Shown here: positions 1-10,745 of the stretch, one piece after another
Numbering within the stretch: position 1 is the first letter of the stretch
How the letters are laid out: each line of letters starts with the position of its first letter
The notes under the pieces: generated by a model
Seen by the model: the letters and a program-made list of their open reading frames with translations, nothing else
Told to the model about the DNA's origin: nothing
The model's database searches: none
Position numbers and translations under genes: made by a program
Assembly (NCBI RefSeq): GCF_040807025.1
Contig: NC_090967.1
Span: 1,548,001 to 1,612,000, forward strand
DNA length: 64,000 nt
From: Struthio camelus
Lineage: Eukaryota; Chordata; Aves; Struthioniformes; Struthionidae
Reading direction: 5' to 3'

Positions 1-499
1 CCAGTGTTTGATGCTGCTTAACATGTTGACCAGACATTCACTTCTCTTTGCCACCCAAAGATTTCCCAGAAGTTCAAATTCAATGTCTGCAACTTCACAG
101 CAGCTACGCAGCTTCTCATTGAGGGCAGGTTTCTACCAGAAGCCCTCTCAGCAGCTCTGCAGGGAGACATAAATTTAGGGAATTTTTCTAAATTGAGGAT
201 TAACTTTCTATCTGGAATGGCAGGGCTAAGGGGCACAGAGCTGCTGATTACTCTACCTTCAAGAGAAGCACAGGCTTAAGGGCTTGCCAAGAGCAAGTCT
301 CAGAAAAGCAGTTAGGGTGAAGGCCATGTATGGTTGTACACAGAAATCCCCAAGATCGGCAGGTATGGCTTGGGCAGATGCCTCAGACTTTGGCCCTGAC
401 TTGTCTCTGCCCAGACTTACCAGTTAGAGAAAGCAAAAGTCACTCCTTACTTGTCTTCTGCTAGGAGTACTCACAAGTCATGCTTTGGCTATTGTTCAG

Positions 500-3400
500 A
501 GTGCGGAGGACGACCCGGGCTCTCCAAACCCAGCAAGATTGTGGGAGGAATGGATGCTTCCAGAGGAGAGATCCCCTGGCAAGTCAGCCTGAAAGAAGAC
601 TCAAGGCATTTCTGTGGAGCCACCATAATTGGGGATCGCTGGCTGCTGTCAGCAGCTCACTGCTTCAATCAGTAAGATCCCATCCCTGCTAGGGTAGGGG
701 TGGGTGGCAGTGCCTGTTGCTGGTTTTTTCCAGTTTGCTCGGCCATTGGCACAGACCTGCAGCCAAAAGCACAGCTGTGGCAGTGGTGTCACCAGTGAAA
801 TACAATAGCACACACTGGACATCAATTTTTATCATGGCTAGAGGTTAATTGTAAAAGGGATTTTGTGGAGAGGCTGGGATGAGGCAGGGAAGAGTTAAAA
901 TGGCCTGGACAGGGAGTGAGGACAACATACCTGGCAGGGGTGGCAAAGGACAGGCTCCATATGACAGTTTCTTAAAAAAAAAAAAAGTAACTGTTCTATG
1001 AGGAAAAGACCCCTATATAGTTTTTTTTTTTAATTGCTCTAATACAGGAAATACAGAAATACATGATCAGCTGTTACAGCAGAGATGGTCAGTTCAATCC
1101 TGCTTGGATCCGTTAAAAAGCAAGAGCCCACAGAGTCATAAATGACCTGGTAAAGGAAATGAATATAGAAGAGGACAGTGTTTATAGAGAATAAAAATTC
1201 CCAAAGGCAGCACAAGTGGGGAACCAGCTAGGAAGAATATCAACAGGACCTATGTATTAAGTATCTGGGCAATAAAATGGCAGGTGAAATCCAAGGCAGG
1301 CAAGTGTAAAGAGAAGCATACCGCAAAAAAGCAGTGCTACCTATCTGAAGATGATGAACAGCTCTCCATCATTTTTTACTACTCAGAAAAAGAGGTGAGA
1401 AATACTGTGGATATTGCAATGAGAACAGCAGCTCCATGCACAGTTGCAATCAAAGAGCAAGTGAACGCTAGTAATTACTAGAATAGCAACTGAGATCACC
1501 AGTATGTTGCTGCACAGATCCACAGCAGACATACAGCTTAAATACTGCATGTAGTGCTGGGATATCACATTGAAAAGAGGATAACAGAAGGCACAGAGGG
1601 AATCCAGGTGTGGAACAGCATCCTTAACAGGCATGACAAAATAGATCAGACTAGATTTGGGAAAAGAGACAACTGGGTGGGGATCGTATGATAGGGTCTA
1701 TAAAATTATGAATAGCATAGAATAAGTGTTTAGGGAATGCCTTCTTACTGTTTTTATAAGATATCAAATGAAACCATCAAGAGCAGGTACAAAACAAGCG
1801 AAGGAAAGCAGTTCTTCATAAACGTCATTAAGCTGTGGAACACCTAATCATGAAAAGTGGCAGACGTTTAAAAGTTTACATGGGGTTAAACAAACAAACA
1901 AAACGCAACTCCAGAAAAATTCAAGTTAAAAAATCCATCAAGGCCTACTGCATAGAGACATCATCTGTGTCTCCTGAAATAAAAGATTCCCGGAGGCTTG
2001 GAGAGCATTACTACATGCTTATCTGCTCTTCAGGAGATGTTCACCATGCACCACTGTTGGTAACAAGTTCTTTAGGCCTGACTCCTTAGAGCCACTCTTG
2101 TGTGTGCTGGGCTCTGCTTTGGTAAAGTAATATTTCAAACACTGATCTTTTAAAGTTGCCTGTGATTTAAACAGTTAATGAGCTCAGAATTCATGCTAGG
2201 CACGTGGGTGTGAGCATGTATGTTTAGGATTATATATTTGCAGGACAAAGCTGCAAGAGATCAAAGCCTACGTGGGAACTACATCACTAAACGGAACAGA
2301 TGGGAACACAGTGAAGGCCAATGTGACAAGAGTGATCCAGCATCCCCTCTTCAACCCTATCATTCTGGACTTTGATGTTGCTATACTAGAGCTGGCAAGA
2401 CCCCTTGTCTTCAACAAATACATCCAGCCTGTCTGTCTCCCACTTGCTGTGCAGAAGTTTCCTGTTGGCAAAAAGTGCATGATTTCTGGGTGGGGAAACA
2501 CCCAAGAAGGCAATGGTAAGCAGTGATGCTTTACCAGTTCATTTGCTCTGGAGCACTGACAGATTCAGCAGCAAAGTCCGTACCACTGTGACCCAGAAAG
2601 TCCTGGGAGCACACAGGAGCCTGTAACAGGGACAGTCAGGAACTCACAGGAACACAGGAGCCAAAGGCGAGAGTAAGGATGTGTGGAACACTACCTTAAG
2701 TTACAGTTATTTAGAAGCTGCCATTAAACAAGGAAATGGAGATATCAGCTTGGAAAGAAACAGGAGTAACCAGCTGGGATCCCCTAAATAGTTCTCCCGT
2801 ACTAGGCAATGGTGGATCACTGCCTCAGTGGCCTCCTGTGGATTCCCCAGCAGGACAGTAGGTCTGTCTCAGTGACCAGGCACAGCTTTATCACAGAGAT
2901 GTTCCAAGCAGATGTTCCAGGTATGAAACTGCACCCTGGTAAGCCAGGAGCTTCAGGGCTGCAGAGACAGTTAGCTCCTCTCTGGGATTAGTCTGTTTTT
3001 CAGAAGTACATGTTGAATCAGTCTAAAAGCCTTTAGCTCCCACTTCCCTCTGCTGCACCCACTAATCCCTTTGTTTTCTTGCAGTCACCAAACCTGGGAG
3101 CCTGCAGAAAGCCTCTGTAGGCATTATAGACCAGAAGACCTGTGACTTCCTCTACAACTTCTCCCTCACTGACCGGATGATCTGTGCTGGCTTCCTGGAA
3201 GGGAAGGTAGACTCATGCCAGGTAAGAGTCTGATGTTTCTCCACTCCTCCACAGATTGCTCCAGAGAGCTGGACTAATTCACAGTTTCAGCATTGCCTTG
3301 GAAAATCTTTACTGAGCTGCTGTGGCCAAGTTGTAATCCACATGTACCTAACATCAAAAAAGAATGGCCTGCTGCCCTGGAGCTTGAGAAAGGTAAACGA

Positions 3401-3970
3401 AGCTCCATCAAGTTGAGCATGACTTCAGCCAGAATCTTGCTGCTCCAGTTTGGGAAAAGTGGTGCTCTGGGCAAAATAGTCTCTCCTCCTGTGGCAGTGA
3501 GACATAGTGGTAGTTGTTGGCTGCTCTCCTTCACTCATAGAAAGTTGCTGCCAGGAGCAGTTAACTTTCATGCCAAATGCCATTGCGCATGTGTGTGACC
3601 AGGTTAAGCCACTGACCCTAGTTTCAGCCCCTGTTCACTCATGTCTTGCATGCACTGCGTGGGAGCAGACAACCCCTCAGGGCTGGGTGGGAGATCTTCA
3701 GAGACTGGGGAGAGGGGAACTGTGGGCTAGCTAAGCCCTCCCAGTGTGGCTGAGGAGCTCCAGGCAGATCTGTCTTGGGGAAGAGTGGGCTGAGCAGTCA
3801 TTGTCTTGCTTCTCCCTCAGGGAGATTCTGGTGGGCCCTTGGCCTGTGAGGAAACTCCAGGAGTGTTCTACCTGGCCGGCATTGTGAGCTGGGGAATTGG
3901 ATGTGCCCAGGCTAAGAAACCTGGAGTGTACTCCAGAGTTACCAAATTCAAAGACTGGATCCTGGATACC
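500..3970 (+). other. TMPRSS9: Active trypsin-like (S1A) domain of TMPRSS9, probably serase-2
   Basis: Encoded by four exons (500-671, 2244-2515, 3085-3221 and the first part of 3821-4181). The zymogen cleavage site is Lys followed by IVGG at about 535-549. The catalytic His lies in LLSAAHC (646-663), the catalytic Asp in DFDVAILEL and the catalytic Ser in DSCQGDSGGP, which spans the 3221/3821 splice junction. The Asp six residues before the Ser predicts trypsin-like cleavage after Lys or Arg. All three triad residues are present, so this unit should be active once cleaved. It ends near the WIL motif at about 3958. Confidence 0.9.
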
Positions 3971-6900
3971 ATTGCACAGTTGTCCGGTCCAGGCACAGGC
4001 ACCTTTTCCAGTTCAGCCATCACCAGAGCTTCCACTGCAGCTATCCTCACTCCGCAGCCTAGCACAACAGCTACAAGCCCAATCAACACAACCACCCTGA
4101 GGATGAAGACCACCACAACCAGGAAAGAAACCTCCACAGTTCCGAAAACAATTGGGCCTGCCAACCCCACCCAAACCCCAGGTAAAAGTTCACTGACAAC
4201 CAATTTATCGACATGCTGGTAGGTGACCTTCAGTCCCTGGCATGGGGGCTACTAAGCAGGCCGTGGGTTATTGCCTTCCAGTGGTGCCTTGTACCAGCCT
4301 TACCTTCAAGTGCTCCAGTAAGGTCTGCATTGGAAAAGCAAATCCCGAATGTGATGGCATTGTTGACTGCAGCAACGGCTCTGATGAACGCAACTGTGGT
4401 AAGTACTCCTTGGCCACATGTGACTGCTGCTGACCCTTATCCCACAATACTCAGATTCCACAGTGCAGCCCTTGTACACTTCGGTCCATCAATCTCACAT
4501 GGGTTGTCTCAGGTCCCAAGTTGTACCACTAGGATCCTGGGCCAGCCTTTGCTCTGGGGCTCTTAGTTTGTAAGAGTCAGGAGATAAGCAAGATAAATCT
4601 GGGCAAGGGCGACACAAATTTTCTGGCAGGGAAAGTAGCTTCTTCTTTTCTACAAACAACTGTCCAGTTCCCCAGCATGTGGACCTTCTGCCCAGCCAGT
4701 CCACTAGTACAAGTTGGCATAACAACCCTGCAGAACAGGGCAGCCCAAAAGACACGTCGTGCCGTCCCCAGGATTGCTCCTTGGGCTGCACTTGCTTGCA
4801 CCCTTGCTCTACAATGGCTCAGTCAGCCCATCCAAGTTTCCCCTCCTCACATAGCAACTCCCCAGAAGATGCGATGTGTGATAACAAAGAAAAGCTTCCA
4901 CACCATACCACATCTGCCAAGCTTTGTCACAGCCAGCTAGTAGAGATTCATCACGCTCTACTGCCCTGTCTATGTCTCCCCAAAAGGCTGCCCCATGGCA
5001 GGAGCCGTGGAAGGACAGACCTCCCTCGTCACTTACAGTTACTTAGTACACTGTTGCCTCTTTTTCTGCCTCAGACTGTGGCTTAACTACTGCTCTGGTC
5101 TTCAGCAAGATCGTGGGAGGCAGCACTGCAGCTCGGGGAGAATGGCCATGGCAAGTCAGTCTCTGGCTTCGGCGGAAGGAGCACAAGTGTGGGGCTGTCC
5201 TCATTGCTGACAGGTGGCTGCTCTCTGCAGCTCACTGCTTCGATATGTAAGTCTGAAATGGGCTGGTAAAGCCTGCCTGTCCTTGGCCTCAACCCCATCT
5301 GCCCACTTGCCCTTCCCCTTCCTTGCAGTCTAGCACCACAGCTGGGAGGCTGTGCCCCACTGGAAGCACACACTGCTTACCAGAGATGTGCCCCTGGAGG
5401 TAAGTCCAAAGAGGAAAGGCTATGTCTACTGTATGATGGAGCTAGGGGCCTTGGCCTCACAACTTAACGGCATCCCAAGCCCAGAGCAAGTGGGAGAATG
5501 GCACTTTCTGCTAAGCCATGCTCCTAACAGCCAGGTTTGCTCTCTTTCTGCAGTTACAGTGACCCCAAAATGTGGGTGGCCTTTCTAGGAACACCCTTCC
5601 TGAATGGCATCGATGGGAAAGTAGAAAAAATATTCCGCATCTACAAGCACCCTTTCTACAACGTCTACAGCCTGGACTACGATGTGGCACTTCTAGAGCT
5701 CAACATGCCTGTCAAGTTCAGCAGCACCATCAAACCTATATGCCTCCCAGATAATTCACATATTTTCCATGAAGGAGCCAGATGCTTCATCACAGGCTGG
5801 GGCTCCACAAAGGAGGGAGGTACTGGCTGAGAGGGCTCCTTCACACACAATGGCCATGCTAAGTGCTATCTACCCTGTGACCCTGTGGGCCCACAACTCC
5901 CACTCCACTGCCCCAGGACCATCCATGCCCAGCTGTACCCTGCAGGGGATACCAACCTGGGAAAGGTCTGGTGTCACCACAATCTTCTCTCCAGCCAGCA
6001 TGGGCTGCACATTATGTCTCTACCCTCTTGTAGTCTTCCCAAGCTCTCTACATGCTAGCCATCACACTCCCCCATCCCCTGGAACAGCTGTGCTCCCACA
6101 GTATGAGGGCCACCCTTGCTCTGCTGGGGAGGATCCAGGCCTGACTCACTTTCCCAATGCAGATCTCTCCCTCTGACAAGAAAGTCAGGCAGCAGAGACC
6201 CCACTCCCACATATTCTGCAGTTTTTCACATGCTCAGCACGAGGCTAACAGCAATCACTTGCCTCCTCAGGTCTCATGTCAAAGCATCTGCAAAAAGCAG
6301 CAGTGAACATGATTGGAGACCAGGCCTGCAAAAAGTTCTACCCTGTCCAAATCAGCAGCAGGATGGTGTGTGCAGGTTTTCCACAGGGCACCGTCGACAG
6401 CTGCTCAGTGAGTGTGAGAGCAGCTAATGCTGCTGCTGGGACAGGGCAAACTTGTGGCAAAGTTCCCTGGCCACATTCTCTCAGGAGTGCCTTGCCCTGC
6501 CTCCCTAGCTCAGCCATATCTGTCCCTCCATCTCCACTGCCTGTTGCTTTCATTTGACTCCATCCTGCACGTACCTTGTTCTGTGACAAGTCGGGGAAAC
6601 ATACGGAGAGGTAACATCAAGCAAGAGGCCACAGGATAGCACGGAGCCCGTTCTGTGGCCTTGTTGGGCCTCTAGAAATGCTCTTGCATGTCCTAAACCC
6701 CCAAGCTCAGGCTGTGCATTCAAGCACATCACTGAGCAGCCATCCAGCTGGGGAGCAGGCTCCTGGGGAGGTGGGGAACAGGACAGTAAATCCTCCCAAC
6801 ATCTCAGAGTTGGGGTGCTGGGCTGGGCTGGCTTGACTGCCTTTTTTGGCTTGACTGCTTTTTTTGGCTTGATACAGGACCCTTTTCATCTCTCTGCAGG

Positions 6901-7061
6901 GTGACGCAGGTGGGCCCCTGGCTTGTAAAGAACCCTCAGGGAGGTGGTTTCTAGCAGGAATCACAAGCTGGGGCTACGGCTGTGCCAGGCCATACTTCCC
7001 TGGTGTCTACACTAAAGTCACAGCTGTCCAGGCTTGGATCGCACAGAACCTCAAGCTCTGA
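500..7061 (+). CDS. TMPRSS9: TMPRSS9 (polyserase-1), 3' part of the gene, nine exons
   Basis: Type II transmembrane, multi-domain serine protease of the cell surface; only the C-terminal part lies in the window. Exons read from splice sites and frame continuity: 500-671, 2244-2515, 3085-3221, 3821-4181, 4282-4398, 5075-5246, 5554-5819, 6271-6407, 6900-7061 (TGA at 7059-7061). All introns are GT-AG and the frame stays open throughout. Domain order is protease, Ser/Thr/Pro linker, LDLa, protease-like. Exon lengths repeat between the two protease units (172/272/137 against 172/266/137), showing an internal duplication. For the first exon an acceptor at 464 is possible, but the one at 499 gives the same phase and length as the matching exon of the second unit. 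Tandem protease units followed by an inactive last one identify polyserase-1; in human three units are known, so these are probably units 2 and 3. The transmembrane part and first unit would lie to the left. Symbol also supported by neighbours TIMM13 and LMNB2. Confidence 0.9.
672..2243 (+). other. TMPRSS9 intron with old repeat debris
   Basis: Intron between the first two window exons. It contains an A12 run near 975 and a T10 run near 1021. At about 1640-1830 is a decayed segment resembling the tail of an old sauropsid retroposon (phrases such as GTACAAAACAAGCGAAGG and TTCTTCATAAACG). Assignment is from memory of the family style and is weak. No exon is seen in it. Confidence 0.35.
3971..4181 (+). 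other. TMPRSS9: Ser/Thr/Pro-rich linker of TMPRSS9
   Basis: The rest of exon 3821-4181 codes for about 70 residues made mostly of Thr, Ser, Pro and Ala, including runs such as NTTT and [10 protein letters not shown]. This looks like an O-glycosylated mucin-like stalk that separates the active protease from the following LDLa module. Inference from composition only. Confidence 0.75.
4282..4398 (+). other. TMPRSS9: LDL-receptor class A module exon of TMPRSS9
   Basis: A 117-bp exon, phase 1 at both ends, codes for one LDLa module of about 38 residues. It has six cysteines and the calcium-binding signature [17 protein letters not shown] symmetric phase-1 exon carrying one complete module is typical of exon shuffling. 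It sits between the two protease units and may bind calcium and a protein ligand. Confidence 0.88.
5075..7061 (+). other. TMPRSS9: C-terminal pseudo-protease domain of TMPRSS9
   Basis: Five exons (5075-5246, 5554-5819, 6271-6407, 6900-7061, the last three introns included) encode a second S1A fold. It begins with Lys-IVGG, has the His motif LLSAAHC and the Asp motif [10 protein letters not shown]. The serine motif reads DSCSGDAGGP instead of DSCQGDSGGP: the catalytic Ser codon is GCA (Ala) at 6906-6908, inside an exon with intact splice sites and a normal stop. Human polyserase-1 is also reported to have an inactive third protease unit lacking the catalytic Ser, so the loss looks old and kept rather than a fresh lesion. 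It may act in substrate or inhibitor binding. Confidence 0.88.
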
Positions 7062-7291
7062 AGCTCCATTCCTCCACTCAGGGAAGGTGACGAAGGAGAG
7101 GAGTAATTGCCAGGGGATGCATTAACCCCTCAGCTCTTGCATGTTTTCTTGATTCTGCAAGGGGATGAAGATGGCCTGCAGCTGCAGGTGCTGAGCAAAT
7201 GCCAGTGTTGTGTGACCCACTGCAGTTTTGACATCAGGGCATTTGATCACTGCTTTGCATAGAGAGGTGCAATTCTAGAGAATTTTCTATA

Positions 7292-7297
7292 AATAAA
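7292..7297 (+). promoter_or_regulatory. TMPRSS9: Polyadenylation signal of TMPRSS9
   Basis: AATAAA lies 231 bases after the TMPRSS9 stop, in an AT-rich stretch following CTATAAATAAATG. The cleavage site would be near 7310-7320. No competing AATAAA lies between it and the stop. Confidence 0.7.
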
Positions 7298-7319
7298 TGA
7301 GGCCTGTCTCATCTTAAGA

Positions 7320-9410
7320 CGTGGCCAAACATTCTATGCATTAAAAACCTGGCCTTTCAAGTAAAGGAGGGCCAGAAACATCAGCCAGACATTCCTGTAG
7401 TTTGGCTTATCTCTTGCCTATGAGCTGTCGGTCATCCCAAAGCCAATCCAAGAGACAAGGCCTGAGCCTTGTCCCAGGCCTGAGCTATGCCCTTGCAGAA
7501 GCCTTGAACCTCACTGCCTTGATGGAGCTGCCATGTTTTGCAATGGCTTTTGGAAAGGGTGTTTACAGTTTTCAGACTCCATCAAGGCAATGGTAGTTAC
7601 TATCAAGCTCAATAACGATCCACTGGCTCGCTATCTGATCACAACAGAAGCTAGGACTAAAACACTTGGACTTCAGGCTCTCACCTCTATTAGACAATCA
7701 GAACAGGTTTCTTACCTTCACAGCTCCCTCTGATTAAGGGCACAGGTACCTAAATCAACAAAGAATAAGGCATAACCACATAGACTGCTGTTTTGCTTAA
7801 GCTAAGTGGAAAGAGTTCAGAGTGCCAAGATACAGGCCCACCAACCCAATACATTCAGTGGAGATTCCAGTCCCATTAACTAGAGTAAGGCACACTGAGA
7901 CACCTGTGTTCACAGGTAAGAAATGCTGCAGGGCTCATGTGTGTCAGGTCTCACCCAGACTTAGACATCTCCTTGCAGACTTGATCACCTAGGCAGAATG
8001 GCAGTCAGTGCCTCAAAGCCCTTCCCAGACTTTGGCACTTCAGCTGTGCATTCAGGTATAGCAAGAGGTTTCTTCTTTCCCAACCCAGCTGGCAGTGAAA
8101 CCCACCATGTTCCTAGCTAGAATCCTAGCAAGGTGGGAGACCCATCTTCCAAGCATGACTTGGCTTAAGGTGGGTTCAGATCACACAGCTGGAACTTTTG
8201 GTGGGATGCCCTTTCCTGCTGAAGCTAGACTGCTGCACAGCCAGTACCTCAAAATTCATGCAGCCATAAAGAAAAGCAAAAAGGCCCTTGAAAGAGCATG
8301 GCTGGAAGGCAACTAATTTTCAAATATTTATTTCACCTGATCTGGATGGGAAATTCCAGGTTAGCTTCAAATCAGTCTGAGCAAGCATTTACCTCCTAAT
8401 AGATTATCTTACATGGGGACATTTTAGTTCCTTTATAGAAACCACCACACTGGAAGATTAAATGATATCACATTCTCCCACATCCCCTTGAACGTCCTAA
8501 CAGCTAAGGAAAAGTCATCCTCCCAGACTGTGTCTCTCTACTCCAGCAAACAGTGAAATATTTGTGCGAATACAGAACAGCGTCAACAGAAGGCATTTCA
8601 AAAATCTCACCATAGAGGAACAGATACTTTTTTTTTTTTAAATCTCCAACAAACTCATCTTCCAGCTGCTGAGTACATTGCCAGTCACAGAGCGTAGACT
8701 GCCCACTCCAGGAGAGGTGTGGAGGCTGAGCACAATACACAAGTGCTTATCCCCAAAACAGACCAGAGTCCTCAGCTGCAGAAGTGCTCCTACTCAAAAA
8801 ATGAAACTTAGAAGACAGGCTCCAAGATAGAACACCTGTGCCAGAGCCAAACTAGAAGTCAGAGTACAGAAAAGCATACTCACATAATACATCTTTTTTC
8901 CTATGAAGAACTCAGTCTAAGCAGTTCTCAACCCTTTTCACCCACAGTTTATCACTCCCCAGCGTGCTTGCACAGTTACTTGCAAGGCTGTGCTGCAAAC
9001 AAGAACATCCCCTGCTCCCCAATGGACTACTTGAGCTGAGTCAAAGCCTACAAGCCCATAAGTAAGCTCCACATACAGCTGTATAAACACAAAGCAGGAG
9101 GTAGCAAACTATAGCCTATGGAGCACCTTTAGAGCAGCTTTTCCACTTATGGAAACAGACTGGGTGATGACCCAGTGGTTGGGTTCTTGTTGCTTTCTGT
9201 GGAAGGCGATTGCGTCACTGGCTTGGCCTTTCTTTTCCACAGAAGGCTCTTTGCCTCTTGCAGCCCTCTCAGCAGGCATTTATCAGGCACTATGTGCTCT
9301 GGCCAGTACGGACTGCCAGGAAGGGCATGAGGCAAATCAAGCAGTTCACAGTGGCTCTCAAGGCTGGAAAATTCATCCACTCCTGGGCTCAGTGCTAATA
9401 AAGGCCAAAG
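7320..9410. other. Spacer between the convergent TMPRSS9 and TIMM13 3' ends
   Basis: About 2.1 kb between two tail-to-tail genes. Only short open stretches without splice or codon signature occur. A T10 run lies at about 8630. I see no gene, RNA gene or clear transposon here. Confidence 0.6.
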
Positions 9411-9432
9411 GATGCAAAAGATTCAGTGAGGG

Positions 9433-9438
9433 TTTATT
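9433..9438 (-). promoter_or_regulatory. TIMM13: Polyadenylation signal of TIMM13
   Basis: TTTATT on the + strand is AATAAA on the - strand, 112 bases downstream of the TIMM13 stop. This gives a short 3'UTR, as expected for this small housekeeping gene. Confidence 0.8.
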
Positions 9439-9549
9439 GCTCTGCCACAGCAGGGGTTGGAAAGGTAGCAGGATTTGTCCCCAGGCACATGGACTGGCCA
9501 CTTGTCCCTTCCCCGCTGGGTCCATCCCTGTTCCTGGAGCTGAGATGCT

Positions 9550-10179
9550 TCACATGTTGGCTCTCTCCCGCTGCAGCCGGGAGTTGTAGGCTCGGGAAAC
9601 CGTGTTCCAGGCGTCCATGTACCGGTCCATGCACATGGCGATGCACTTCTGCAGCACAGAGGGCGCTAAGAGGCCGCCCCATAGGGAGCCCCGGAGAGGC
9701 TGCCCGCGGGCCCCCTCGTCTCCCCCAAGAACGCTCACCTGCTCCGAATTGTCCAGCGAGCCGCCCGGCTTGCCGATGCACTTCCGAAAGCACTTGTCCG
9801 TCATGCGCTGCGGAGAGAGGCCGTGAGAGAGGGCCAGGGGCCGCGTGGGCCGCGGACAAGCCGCTCCCCCCGACCGGGCCGCACCGGCTGGTGCCCTCTC
9901 TCCTCCCCCAAGCTACCCCCGACACCCCTCGGCAGGTGCAGACCAGAGTGGGCCGGGCCGCCCACCGGGCCCACAGTGCAGCCCCTTGCTGCCCGGGACA
10001 GAGCCAGGCCAGCATCTCAGCAGCCCCGTCCACCCTTCGCAGCCTCTCCTGACCTGCAAGAGCTCCTGTGCGTTGGCCACGGCGATTTGCACCTTCACTT
10101 GCTCCATGATGAGCCCCGCGTCCAGCTTCCCCCCCGCGCCGCCCGCAGAGCCGAAGTCAGAGCCGAATCCACTCTCCAT
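9550..10179 (-). CDS. TIMM13: TIMM13, small Tim chaperone of the mitochondrial intermembrane space
   Basis: Three - strand exons: 10054-10179 (42 codons), 9739-9807 (23 codons), 9550-9648 (32 codons plus TGA at 9550-9552). All boundaries fall between codons, with good GT-AG sites. The product is 97 residues, close to about 95 in mammals. It carries the twin CX3C motif of small Tim proteins (CFRKC at about residues 46-50 and CIAMC at about 67-71), which form two intramolecular disulfides. The N-terminus is Gly-rich ([17 protein letters not shown]), as in TIM13. With TIM8 it forms a hexamer that carries hydrophobic precursors such as TIM23 across the intermembrane space. There is no cleavable presequence; import uses the MIA40 pathway. 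The start is the first ATG of the CpG-rich first exon. Confidence 0.96.
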
Positions 10180-10560
10180 GCCGCAAAGTTACCGCGGGCA
10201 GTGGCCGGCACGCTGCCCCGGGGAAATGGCTGCTCGCTGGGACTACAGTTCCCAGAGTGCCCTGCGGGAGAGCGCTCACGGGGTCCGCCGCTCCCAGGGT
10301 GCCCCGCGCCGCATTCACCTGCGGGCGCCTCGCCTCAGCTGCCGCGCTCTGCAGCGGCCATCGGGTGCGGCAGGAGGCAGCGAAGGCCTCGGGGTCCGGG
10401 CCTGCTCCCTGCTGCGCCCAGCGCGGCGGCGGGAGGGAAGGGGGAGGGCAGGAAGGAGCTATCGTTCTGCCGCAGGGGCGCGGCCTGAGGGCCCCGTGGG
10501 AACCTTGCCCCACCGCTGGCCCCCAGTCATTGCCTGGCACTGGCGTGAGGAGCAGGCAAC
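9600..10560. promoter_or_regulatory. TIMM13: CpG island over TIMM13 and its promoter
   Basis: The GC and CpG content rises sharply from about 9600 to 10560 and drops on both sides. It covers all TIMM13 exons and about 400 bases upstream of its ATG. No TATA box is seen. Long open frames on both strands here are by-products of GC-rich sequence. Confidence 0.8.
10242..10260 (+). promoter_or_regulatory. ZNF143/THAP11-type (SBS) motif in TIMM13 promoter
   Basis: The sequence actacagttcccagagtgc, followed by cctgcggg, matches the ACTACAATTCCCAGCATGC family of ZNF143 (Staf) and THAP11 sites. It lies about 63 bases upstream of the TIMM13 ATG. Such sites are common in CpG-island promoters of mitochondrial and housekeeping genes. 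Confidence 0.65.
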
Positions 10561-10745
10561 GGTTCCTACCTGTCAGGATGTGCTTTGGTGTCACCACCAA
10601 AGCAGCAGTGGTGGAGATGGCCCTGGGAAAGCTCCTAATTCCTTTCAGAGCTGTGGTTGCCCCAGGCCCGGGTGGCAACGTGCCTGTAGCCTCTTCCCTG
10701 CTGTCCACGTTGCAAGGATGAGAGTGTCCAGGCCTGAGGGGGTTT

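Noticed and set aside
464..499. Acceptor at 461-464 (tctgctag) for the first TMPRSS9 exon
   Set aside because: It gives a different phase and a longer exon than the duplicated unit. The acceptor at 497-499 gives the same 172-bp length and phase.
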